Source: Blastobasis lacticolella (Eukaryota > Arthropoda > Insecta > Lepidoptera > Blastobasidae). Taken from it: a stretch of DNA of 64,000 bases. Positions within the stretch are counted from its first letter, which is position 1, and the number at the start of each line of letters is the position of its first letter. The notes under the pieces are model-generated. The model was not told the origin of the DNA. It searched no databases and saw nothing but the letters and a program-made list of their open reading frames with translations. This document shows, piece by piece, positions 45,801-56,456 of this stretch. Made by a program: the position numbers and the translations under genes. The stretch is from assembly GCA_905147135.1 (NCBI GenBank), contig LR990041.1, positions 16,615,907 through 16,679,906 of the forward strand. Direction: 5' to 3'.

Positions 45801-48800
45801 CCGGTCGGTAGCGCACCGTAGGTCGGCTCGGTGCAATGTTGTGTGTTGCCAGATTGGGCGATAAATCGCTAATTATAGGAATATTAAAAAATAATTCTCT
45901 GTCTCTAATTCTATTTCCGCCTGCCGTCGTCGGGCAGGCAAGATAGGTGGTCGGGGTTGATGGGTGAGTGGGGCCACGGGGCCCCCTAGGCTGGCTGGGC
46001 CCCTAGGCCCGGGCCTTGTGGGCCTAGGCGGAAATCCGGGCCTGCATGTGACACTCGCAAGTTTGAAACAAATCGATAGACGCAATAACCATTAAATTCG
46101 GCCCACGCGTTTGGTCTCTAGAGTGCCACAAAAGACCAAACATACATACATAGGCTGTTAAACACATTACCGTCCTTTGCGTCGCCCAGTCGGGTAGAAA
46201 CAGAGGTAATCATTGTCTTATACAACAGATACAGCAGCGATTGCAGTTTTTTGTGCGGAGGTAGTAGGTGTATACCTAGGACTAGTAGGTGATCCTGATC
46301 TGAACCTAATTAGGTAAGTAGTTAGCGTGGAATCACAGGTATGAGGCATACCAGCTCATACTTAGTATACATACAATCAATTGTATCTGTGCAAGCTCAC
46401 ACCATTCTGTCGGAAGATCCAGTCAGCAGTTCGCAAACTAATGGATCGATTGAATTATAATTGGATTGCACGTTTTATTAGGTTTTCTGCTAGTGTTACA
46501 AATGCATCGGGTGAATTGTAACTGGATCGCAATAGCGGCTTAATGGCAGACTTGAGGCCCAGGTTTGTCACCGATAGTCAGTTGTATACAAATATATGAA
46601 GATCTAAGTAGACTTAATTACTGCGTTGGCTCAGCGACCAGCGGAAGAGGTGGCGATCTAGTAGACTAGCTAATTAAATTAGCGTTTTCTCTTCTTTCAG
46701 GATCCTTTCACGATCACAACCCTGCTGCCATAACAAAAATATTATTTAAGGAATATGGACCAATTTCAATGTTAAAATTCCCAAGAGAAAAGCCAATAAT
46801 TTTTATATTTGATTCTGAAGCCATAGCCAAAGTATGTAGAATTTACAGCATAAATCATAATTTTGCTGAGGTTTATACCTACTTAACTATCGGCATTAAG
46901 TCATTCACGTTATCCGCTTTGTTTTCAGGTAAATAAAATGGAAACGGTGTTGCCTAAGCGGCCACCATTTGAATCGATAATGTGCTACAATAAAAAGTAT
47001 AAACAGGAATTTTTATTGTTAACCTCTAAGTAAGTACTTTATATTCCATGGTAGGTCTCACCTACCTTAAATCCGTTACACGTGTTTTAATTATTTAGTA
47101 GGTATGTCAGGTCATCGCATAAACAGAACATCATATTTGAATTGAACCGTCTGTGTCAATAGTAGGTAAGTAGATATAATTGCCACACAACGCAGTTGTC
47201 ATTGCTGGTAGGTACAGTAGTGTAGGTACGCTACACGAATGCTACACAATTCACAAAGCACATTTTATAATTAAATTAATTAAAGTACACTATTGTACCT
47301 ACTAGCAACGACAACTGCGTTGTATCAATTACCAACCTATTATTGACACAGTTTATTAAAATTAAAATATGTCAAATCCTGAATCACGGTCAGTAGGCCT
47401 AACACAAGTTGCTCTCGCGCGCGATAAGAGAGATAAGGCGCGACATAGGTATTGTTATCTCTTTCGTCTTAGTATTGAGAGAAAGAGACAAACGCTCTCT
47501 CGCGGCGCGAGCTTTGACGCGGACACATTTGTGCCACAGGGCGGACTCCGGGCGCTCGTGCATAGTGATGAGAGAAAAGTCATTGGTAGGTACATGGCGG
47601 CACTGAGGTTCGAGGTCAAAGTGAAGAGAACTTTCTATGAAGATGACCTGCTGGTAGTTATCTATTGTTAAGTATAGATATCTATTTTAGTTTTGTTTTT
47701 AGCGACATGGAACTATGGAGGCGAGCGAGATCATTGGTAGCTCCCATAATTATGAATTTAAAATCTGTGCAAGGATATCTCGGGGCGTTTGAGAAATCGT
47801 CAGAGCATTTTGTGAAAAGGTGAGTAGACATGCACATAGGTATACGACGGGGAACCTGGTCTCCCTCTGGACTTTTTCGTTCCACCACCAGGTGTCAAGT
47901 CACTACTTGTCAAGCTTGCGACCGCCCCTAGTTACCTCTAGCACCGACCTTGCCGCCTTGCTTGAGTGCTGTCCCAGAGTTGTTGGACGGCTTCACCGTC
48001 TGTTGCAATACCAATGTCGGTGATAGCAGCGGCGAACTCACGGGACTTGGTTCCTTTAAGCAGCCACCACCGGGTTTGGCGTCGGCACTGCTCCCGGTAT
48101 GTGCCTCGATACTTTACGTGCAAGTCCATCGCATTTAGACTCTCCGGGTATGACTTTACAGATGGCCTCTTTGCCAATAGTGTCTCTCCGAGTGAGAAAG
48201 TAATCGATCTTCTAAGTGTCAAGAATACGATGTAGTAATCAAAATGTATGTAAGTGGTATAGTTTCTGATAAAAATGTAGAAGGAAAATTAGCTTATAAG
48301 TACCAAATATGATGAGCAATTAATTAAAATTTTCATTCAAGGAAGAGTGTGTTGGGTAATTTAAATGATTTAGAATATAATTGTGGCCATAACTTGGTAA
48401 AATTGTAGATCTCAGTAGGTACCTACTTAAGGAGGCCCAGATTTTGGACTTGTGGGCGATCCTCGCGCTGTGACATCTCAAATTCGACATTTAATCTAGC
48501 CAACAAAACTATACTAAGACGTCACTGAAATTGATCTTCGATATTATACGACTGTCGGAGATAGTTGAGAAAATATTTTTTAGCTGCAATAGACATTTCA
48601 GTGTCATTATTAATGGAGACAGAAAAAATGTCGAAATGCCACAGCGCGAGATTTAGGCACCAGGAACTTTCACATGGCCATTTCACATGAGTGTTTTTTG
48701 GTGAGATATTATTTAATTAAAAACGGTGTTCTACATGCAGTACCTACGCTATAAACAAACAACCTTTCTGTTTTAAAGGATTAGAACCTTCAGGAATAAA

Positions 48801-51800
48801 GAAAATATGGTGCCGTCGGACCTGCTCGACTATTTCAGTCGGTTGGCCCTCGACTCTATCGTCGCCATCTCTCTAGGCTACAACATGAACTGCCTCGACC
48901 CTGATAGTCCAGAGAACGATGAAGCAGTACATCTTCTCGCTGCCGTGGAAAAATTCTTCGAATCATTGCAATATTTGGAATTTAGATCCAAAACTTGGAA
49001 ATATTTTCCAACAGCGAGTAAAAGGGAAGCAATGAAAAACTACGATCGTTGTAACAGGTATGCGAATATGTTTAATTGAACAGGTGGGTCAAAAGTAAAG
49101 TCACAACGTGAATTGGCTACCTTTATTCTAAAAGGTACAAAAAATGGACTCGAAACCGTGTTATAAGAATTTTATAGATTTAAATGACTACCACCTTAGT
49201 TTATGCACATTGCGCTCGTATTACAGCATTTTTAGATTGTTGGTCGCAGAACACCTGGCTCCAAATTGATGTTTTCTTCTTCAACTAGTGGACCCGCGAC
49301 ATCGTTTGCGTACACCTACTTTACCTCTACCTATCGTTTTATTCTTGCGTATAATTATTTCTCTTTAACCACTCTATAGTATATTGTTGAAATCCGCCAT
49401 CATCTTCAGACCTTGAATATCACATACGATTATAGTACTCATCAAGAACATTTCAAAGAGCCCAAAAACATATTGCGTTTATTATTTCCTGTGACCACCT
49501 TCCGACTCCATCATCAGACCAGCTCCATTGTATCACATTAATGCATTGTCCAAGTCCAAAGGATCCAGGGTTGTCCATCCAAGTTACATAGGATTTGACT
49601 CGAAATTAATTAGTTACATCAAACAAACAAACATTAAAAGCTTGTAAAAATTGATGGAAAAGTGTTAATTTATTGTTTGGATTGCCAGTCAGCGGTGGAA
49701 CGCAGCCAGCCTTATGGGCATTCTCCTCACTGACAGTAATGTTGGGTTGGGGACCTATGTACTAATTAAGGCTTTAGCCACATACCTGAAAAAAAATATG
49801 GACTCACTAAAATCAAAGGTGAAGTAAAGTAAAATGTAAAACATAAAAGTGGCCGTCCATTTATCTGGACGGTTATGTAGCCTCCTTCATCTTCATCGTA
49901 AGATGAAGTGGTCATGTACATTAAAATGAATTGTCAAAAAATTGCCATACATTGCATGCTTCACTTCTCTCTATACCTTATTTACTTTCTCGTAAGACAA
50001 AATGTAAACAAAGAAAACAATGGTTGACAAACTTACAACAATATCACGTTTATCAGAATACGAATCCTGGCCCAACTTTCTTCTACATGTTTGAATATGT
50101 TAATAACAGTTCCCTTAACAGTCGAACGCATTGGAGTATGCTTGGAACGCTTTTTCTTCGGCGAATAAAAGTGCATGCATTGCTCGGACCATGTTCACTA
50201 ATTTTGAACCAAATTAATGTGCAGATAACAATAACAAAACTTTAACAGAAAATAACAAAAAAATATGAAAACATTCGGTAAGGATTGGCATTCGCGTCAA
50301 CAAGTTGATCAAGAGTAAAAATAGTGGACATTATCCGGCTAAATACGAAAGCTGATAATTCTACGTTCATTATTTGAAATAACTGTTTATCTTCATTTGG
50401 TGGTATTAAAATGCGTTCATAGTTTGATATTCACCATGCTTTTAGGTATTTTATGCTGAATAACCGGTAAATATAATAAATATTTTATGTTTCTTTTTAC
50501 ATAAATGGTTCAGTCTCACGAGAAAGTAAATAAGGTATAGAGAGAAGTGAAGTTTTGGATGAAAAAAAAAACACCTAAATTAATCTGTTTTATGTTTTTA
50601 CTACAGGGCCCTAGTTAAAATAGCAATTATTTGCTGAATTTTCTGTAATTGATGAAAAGTTGGCATCATCAATTACCTTTTTGTTATTTTTTTACATTTT
50701 GTCTCACGGGAAAGTAAATTTGGTAAAGTGTAGAATGGCGTCTGTATTTAGATTTTAGGTTTCTGTAATATTTTTTACATTTTTCGTGATTAAGTACTTG
50801 AAAAAATCCAATAAAATAAATTTCGTTAAGGGAATCAACTTAATACCTATGCCGAATTTCAATATTCACTCAAACATTTCAGATTGTTCTATAAACTGAC
50901 AGAGAAATGGAATTCGCAAGATAGTGACATCTCGAATAGTATTTTGGGCAGAGTTCGCAAAGCTGATGAGCGGCTCGCGGTCATTCTCATCTCTGAAATA
51001 ATTATCGGAGGTATCCATACGGTAATAAACACTATGGTGTAGGTATCCACACATTGTCCGTCATTTGTGATTTAGAGAGGTTTTTGGAGGAAGAGATTTG
51101 GAGAGGTTAGTTGAAAGACGATTTACGAAAGGTATCATCATCATCACTGCCCATAACTTCTTCGAAGCCCTACGTACAAACTCACAAACTTTAGTGTCTA
51201 CAATCTTGGTGGAGGTTCTTGAGGCAGAATGTTAGTAGGTAGGTCCGAGTCCCGGAGTGACGACTAATTTTTATCAATACGAGCTCCCTAGCTTGTAACA
51301 TTATTTTCATAGTAATTACGCAGAGTAGACAGTAGTAGCACCAACCCCTTACACTCGTGGGTGTCGTACAAGGCGACTAATGTTTTATATTTAAAATACT
51401 GCGATCTCCAACCCGCCTGCCTTTTGACTGTTATGGGCTGTAATGATAAACTTCAACACTTAGCTTGCGTCTTACATTCCCATTTGAAATAGGTATACTA
51501 GCTAGGCTGCCGCAACTATGTCTTACATTCCCATTTGAAATAGGTATACTAGCTAGACTGCCGCAACTACGCTTGCGTGTTTCCTTAAACAAGAAAAATT
51601 ACGTGCCTCGGCCTAAACATCGCAATGAAACTCTAAACAAAAGCCTCAATTATTAGACTAAAATCAAAGAAATCGGGTGAGATTCCACTTTTAAAAAACC
51701 TGGGTCATCCGGCGGCTGCCAATCGGCAAATCTACGACGGAGCATTATGCGAAAGTCTGTCCATGATTCCTTATCTACCGGTATCTAATATCTATAGTAT

Positions 51801-54800
51801 CAAGACTACAACTTTTTAATTTTGCAGACAGCCACCGCCGCTATGCTTGCACTACACTTTATAGCTGAAAACACTGATGTGCAAGAAAAACTAAGAAAAT
51901 CGCTCATATTGAAAGATAAAAACTATTTGAGAGCTTGTGTTAAAGAATCTATGCGGCTTAAACCCATATCTTCGAATACAGCAAGAGTATCATCGCACAC
52001 CTATGAGATACTGGGCTTCGAAATACCGGAAGGAGTAAGTACCCCGATATGTTATTTCTGTACTGTTAGGAAAGTATCTAAACAATAATATGAAATAGTG
52101 TGCCGGGAATGTTTGTGCCCAAAATTGGGTGTACTGTACAATAATGGTCCACGAATTGGAAGTTGGCAATTTTTTGGTGAAAAGGTCTATGCTTAATAAG
52201 TAATTATGCAAAGTCACTACCAAAGCAAACTTGTGGTTTTTGAGAAAAAAATAATTAAAGTTATAGTTTTTTCGTAATATTTGGCAATATTTTGACAGGT
52301 TTCATTCATGTTTTACTTATTTGTAGTCTATGTGACAAAGGTTTTATATCATACAGCCACAAATAAAACTAAATTATTGTTGGGTAAAACACAAATGGTT
52401 TATAAAATAACAATTACTGTATCGTTTTTATAAAATATACTTATTTACATTTAATTATAATGTTTAATGCTAAATTAATCGTTATCTCAGAGAGAAATTA
52501 AAGAAAAAGTAAAAGTAAATTTATGCTATTGCGGGAAACGAAACGCAACAAAGACGGGACGCCATTTTGATTGCGTCAGTGATTTGATTTGCCATTCTCA
52601 ATTTCACTTTTTCTAACGTTAAACATAATAATCTTTTGGTATAAACGTGTTCTTGGTATAAAATCAACAAAAACGTCATAAGGTCATAGAGGGGTTAGGG
52701 AGCGAAGCGACGAGCGTGTTAGTTGTTATGAACCACCGCGCGTGAGCCGAGCGAGCGAAGCGAGCGTGCCGCGGCAGCGGCCGGCTAGTGCCAGAATCAA
52801 TTAATATGCGTTATTCGCTTATGAATTGATTAAAATTCTTTCCAACTTCGAAGTGCCCCCTCCCCCCAACTCCTAAATTTGGGGGTAAAGTGCATAAATT
52901 GGAGCTTTTTGTTGATTCCTAACCTCAAATTTCAATCTTGAATATCTCTAAGAGTATGCGTTTGCTTTGGTGGGGAGTGGGTTTTGGGGGTCCCTACTAC
53001 CCCCCCCCCTCCCCCCCCAAACCCCAAAACCTCTAAAATCGGGGACCATTATTGTACAGTTTACCCCCAAAATTTACTTTCGAAACTTTTTTACTCCAAA
53101 ATACTTACTCTTAGTCGGAGTTTATTTAATGGCGGAAGCTACTTTTCATAATGCGTGAGGTTTATACGTAACTCTTAAAGGTGTCAGAGCGACACCCTTA
53201 GATTAAACTTAGTTCAGTAGAGTTAAAGTATCATAAAAATATTGTATTGCAAAATTATCGTGTCGTAGCGTCCCTGTGTAATAAATGTTTTGTTTCTTTC
53301 TAAAAATAAGCAGACTTGAACGCTTAACATCAAAAGGGTTTAGCGAAAATTTCAAATGTCTACCTACCTATTACAGTTCCAAAGTAAGTATTATGTCCCT
53401 GTGATCACAGAAATCAAAATAATATTATTTTTATTTCTGTGCGTGTGGTAGATAGTCAAACAGCGGAGACTAAGGCGCTGTCTTAATTGGCAACGGTCGT
53501 GCGACGGTCGGTTTTGAGGTCTATTGGTCGGGTGACGCTCGTCGTACGACCGTGGTCGCACCACCGTTGCCAATTAGGACAGCGCCTCAACCCCAGACAT
53601 CGCAACGCTTATTTTTCAGAGCACGTTAATCAACGGGCACGGTGATCTCGCGTTGATGGATATGAATTACTCGAATGCCAGCGAGTTCATCCCCGAGCGC
53701 TGGCTCGTGGATAGGAGCGACCCGCTCAGCCACCGCCACGCACAGCCCTTCGCCTACGCGCCCTTCGGCTTCGGACCCAGAGCTTGCTTGGGTAATATCA
53801 CTCGCCGCAACAATGTTATATGTTAAAGTGGTGGTGGTCATCTAAGTAAAGTAACGTAATTATTTAATTACTCGAGAACGTATTCGGTTTCTAAAGATTA
53901 TTTGTGTAACACATATTCGCTAAAATCATCTAATTTATTTTTTAGAAGATACGTACGTTACACACACACAGGACATATTATATTATCTAGGCACGAAAAG
54001 CTCAAGGAAAAGTAGTTAATGGAACTCGCATATAAAAGGGAGTATTAAAACATGATGCGCCTCGTGTGATCATAGTTTGACACCAGTGTTTTAACAACTA
54101 ATTATATGCAGTTGCAAACACTATTTTATCCCATGTTTTAATACCCCATTTTATATGCCAGTTGCATAAACTACTATTATCTACACTCATAGCGTAATGT
54201 TCTAATTACATATTCGAAAACAGTCGTTTAAGGGTACACTTTTTTCACGCCACTTTTTTTCAAAAAAGTGTCCTTATAGGTACTACTGGTTTCGAATATG
54301 TAATTGGAATATTACGCTATGAGTGTAGATAAAATTATTTTTACTATCATCATATTTTAATACCTCCTTTTATATGCTATTATATGAAAATTGTATGCAA
54401 AATTTATAGAATGGCGTGAAAAAGTTTACTGTTAAACGACTAATTTCCACTATGTAATTAAAACATTAAGCTATGAGTAGATCTATGCAATAGTAGTCTA
54501 TGCAACAGGTATACATATTAAAGGGGGTATTATATACACAAAATTCGACGTTTAATTCTTCTATCCATCACAGGGCATACGTGGCTTCCACATACCGTCA
54601 AGGTACAGCCGACAGCGTATACGCCCCACCCGCTGGTCTGCTAACTTGATTACCTATGGATTGCAGATCACAATCGGTCTGAAATAATGTATTTCGTGTT
54701 ATTTATTTTCCAGGTCAGCGCATAGCAATGAACGTAATCGATTCCGTCATTGCCAAAGTTGTGGAGAACTTCAGAGTTAGTTGGGATGGGCCGCCGCCCT

Positions 54801-54883
54801 CTTACAGTGATAATGCCATAGCCAACATAAATCCTCCATACAATTTCGTTTTTGATGACATTGCAATGCCATTGCATCCTTGA
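42804..54883 (+). CDS. Mitochondrial-type cytochrome P450, copy B (nine exons, 494 aa)
   Basis: Exons: 42804-42972, 46701-46831, 46929-47029, 47703-47819, 48779-49057, 50883-51021, 51828-52034, 53620-53791, 54714-54883. The first eight match copy A in length and phase, and all junctions are GT-AG. Motifs: WRRAR (helix C), GGIHTT (I-helix, His in place of the acid), ESMR (K-helix), PERW, and a more canonical heme loop FGFGPRACLG. By eye, 18 codons change the amino acid and 3 are silent relative to A over the shared coding sequence. The C-terminus departs after FVFDDIA: the duplication ends there and the frame meets TGA six codons on. The end is thus about 25 residues shorter than in A and nearer the usual P450 end. 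Intron 1 carries a hAT insertion. The gene may be functional; nothing disables it in the reading frame. An in-frame ATG at 42783 is the alternative start. Confidence 0.86.
44068..46044 (-). mobile_element. hAT transposon, internally degraded, in P450 B intron 1
   Basis: The ends CAGGCCCGGACTTGG and TCCGGGCCTG form inverted repeats of at least 10 bp. The 8-bp target duplication CATGTGAC is at 44060-44067 and 46045-46052. The empty site is in copy A at about 14351-14365, so the insertion followed the duplication. The CAGG ends with 8-bp duplications are classic hAT. GC-rich subterminal stretches (GGGGCCCCC) lie near both ends. Confidence 0.92.
44235..45816 (-). pseudogene. hAT transposase (ZMYM1/DUF4371-like), frameshifted
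   Basis: Three overlapping - strand frames follow one protein. The first, 45816-45223, has SKICDEMINKVINTIVTEIK, FSISVDSTDISH, and CRGQSYDNASNMSGVYSG with the catalytic-type GQSYD region. The second, 45388-44600, has VLKSLSQTRWSARADAC, then helical insert sequence with a basic KLRKRKRKVQ stretch. The third, to 44235, has PASNCSAERSFSALKRVKNY, the hAT dimerisation region with its conserved Trp replaced. Two frameshifts, near 45240 and 44640, break it. The N-terminal zinc-finger part is missing. It is dead as a coding unit. It would have catalysed cut-and-paste transposition. Confidence 0.85.
47150..47350. repeat. Foldback element in P450 B intron 3
   Basis: The copy B counterpart of 15504-15703, with the same CTGTGTCAATAGTAGGTA arms. 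The following GC-richer block (47400-47660) contains a 100-codon open frame that copy A shares only in part. Confidence 0.72.
47938..48222 (-). pseudogene. RTE-like LINE fragment in P450 B intron 4
   Basis: Counterpart of 16290-16605: the same FSLGETLLAKRP to RWWLLKG frame, with minor changes. Duplicated along with the gene. Confidence 0.55.
51475..51565 (+). repeat. Local tandem duplication in P450 B intron 6
   Basis: TCTTACATTCCCATTTGAAA followed by TAGGTATACTAGCTAG and CTGCCGCAACTA occurs twice, with a unit of about 55-58 bp. Copy A has one shorter version at 19812-19850. It arose after the duplication, or one unit was lost in A. Confidence 0.75.
52127..53066. mobile_element. 940-bp GGGT-ended DNA element in P450 B intron 7
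   Basis: Ends GGGT(G/A)(T/A)ACTGTACAATAA...GGTCC are inverted, and the 8-bp target CCAAAATT is duplicated at 52119-52126 and 53067-53074. The empty site is in copy A at about 20400. The middle carries a GC-rich GAGCGAAGCGACGAGCG tract (52699-52780) and homopolymer C runs (about 52996-53017). It has no transposase. The target length matches the unrelated GGGT-type element in copy A. Confidence 0.82.
54177..54333. repeat. Long palindrome in P450 B intron 8
   Basis: Arms of about 43 bp run from TTATCTACACTCATAGCGTA to CATATTCGAAA and back, with a hairpin centre of CACTTTTTT-type runs. In copy A the same palindrome (21489-21615, continuing after 22008) is broken by the 392-bp MITE in its right arm. 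Confidence 0.78.
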
Positions 54884-54908
54884 TCTTCCTAGAAAGATCC
54901 AGGTAGGA

Positions 54909-54958
54909 TTTACATATAGGTAACGTAACGTAATGACGTTACGTTACCTATATGTAAA
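54909..54958. repeat. Perfect 22-bp-arm palindrome just past the duplication breakpoint
   Basis: The arm TTTACATATAGGTAACGTAA plus CG, a 6-base loop TAATGA, then the exact complement. AAAGATCC and GGATCTTT outside extend it imperfectly. It lies about 45 bp beyond the end of the duplicated segment. The rest of 54960-56456 shows no gene. Confidence 0.85.
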
Positions 54959-54959
54959 A

Positions 54960-56456
54960 GGATCTTTTGACACGTGGCCAGAACTAACGCCGCCATCTTG
55001 TAAAGCGTTACTTCTGACAGACAAGCTGTAGTTGATGTTTGACAACCACGCCCTCATCCAAGTGGCAAAATTTCCTTGTAGGTCTGTAAAAGCCTTGTTG
55101 CAATACATCGAAGGGTGAGTGGTTTACAGAGAAAAAAAAAGAGCCATTTTTGTATTTAAGATATTAGTATCTAGCCTACATTAGTATGTGAGAAACAAAT
55201 TAATGTCTAGCGACTAATCGTTTGAATAACGCTCGCTTTACGAGCAAGTGTGTTGAGGAATATTTCGAACAGTGAAATTATCTAATTGACAATGGTAATT
55301 GACTAATAACTGGAGCCTGCGAAGCCTAGAACTAATAACTAATAACTGCTTTGAGTCAGGGCTTTCGCACGAGTAAATTTGTGTCTAGATACTTCAACGC
55401 AAATAGAAAGACATAGCTAGAACACGCGACTAAACTCATCATTCATGCTACGCGGGTAGAACAAGGCTGGGCCAGCAGAGTGGAGTCGCCAGATACTCAG
55501 CGAAGTAATTACCAGCCACATTTTCACACACATATTATCGGGTTTGTTTACCTCGATATTTCGACGCGTTGCATGAGTCATGGTCACGAGTAGATTGGTG
55601 CGCTGTACCACTAACCACCACTTACTAGTAAAAATTACCACAAAAGTCTTAAAACCTTTAATTACCATCCCTCTGGAGGATCTTTGGCTAAGGAGTTTAT
55701 TTTAAGGTTAGTTAGTTGGTAAGGCTTAATTTGTCTTTTATATTTAACTTCACTAGAATACGTTAGGTACCATATTTACTGTTGATTGATCATAATTATT
55801 TAGGTTTAGCAATAATTATTGTAAATCCAGCTTTAGTAGTTTAAAGTAGGAGAACCCTATCTATAAAGAATCTGGATCTGGTAACTGTGAACTGTTATTT
55901 TGTACACTCAATTTTATAGTAGTAGTAGGCACTTATGAATATTCTGTGCCTGTAGTTCTCCTTTTATTGTTCAACATTTTTTGTGTCTAAATAAATAACT
56001 TTTAGGTGTCTCCTGCATTCAGGTGATGATCAGCGGGGTTCAGTTAGGTTTAGCTAGGTATATCAAGGTGCTAGGCGACGTAGGTTATATTAGGGTAAGT
56101 CCAAATCTTGCGAATGCGCGCGAATTGTAGTAGGCAGTGTTACCAACGCTTCTAGCAAAAACGCGCTTCGATGTAATGTACAATAAAGAAGCGCTAAATA
56201 TATGAAAATCGTTTCGATAAAGCGCACCAACATTCCGCTATATCTAGCCCTAGATCAACCCTGGCAAGGTAATATATTGCTGTACGGACAATGGTTTGGG
56301 ATGCAGCTGTTGCTACAGCACCCGAGCGACGCGGTTCATGTCATCATAGGTGTCATTACAGGTGTCCACGGGTACACAAATAATGTTGTACAAAGAAGTT
56401 GTTCTTGAATCCAATTCCTTTAATATTTCAAGTGTAGGTACTTAAGTTTTTGTTTG
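54960..56456. other. Intergenic DNA between P450 B and the receptor gene
   Basis: AT-rich sequence with no coding signal. The two open frames (about 55417-55668 and 56202-56408) have no recognisable domain or splice context. The two genes converge here, so this should contain both 3' ends. I cannot place poly(A) signals with confidence. Confidence 0.5.

Larger units (their letters stand above)
40523..54865 (+). repeat. Segmental duplication, copy B
   Basis: Direct-orientation partner of 9014-22570, about 31.5 kb downstream. It carries a hAT element (44068-46044), a GGGT-type element (52127-53066) and a small local tandem repeat (51475-51565) that copy A lacks. It lacks the three insertions of copy A. 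The right breakpoint falls within the last P450 exon. Confidence 0.92.

Noticed and set aside
47369..47671. 100-codon open frame (MSNPESRSVGLTQVALARDK) in P450 B intron 3
   Set aside because: The start codon exists only in copy B, because copy A has a different base there. It lies in a low-complexity GC/AG-rich intronic stretch and has no recognisable domain.
56202..56408. 68-codon ORF just 3' of the receptor gene, considered as a further exon
   Set aside because: Wrong strand for the receptor, no splice context and no recognisable domain. The receptor tail already ends in frame at 56457.
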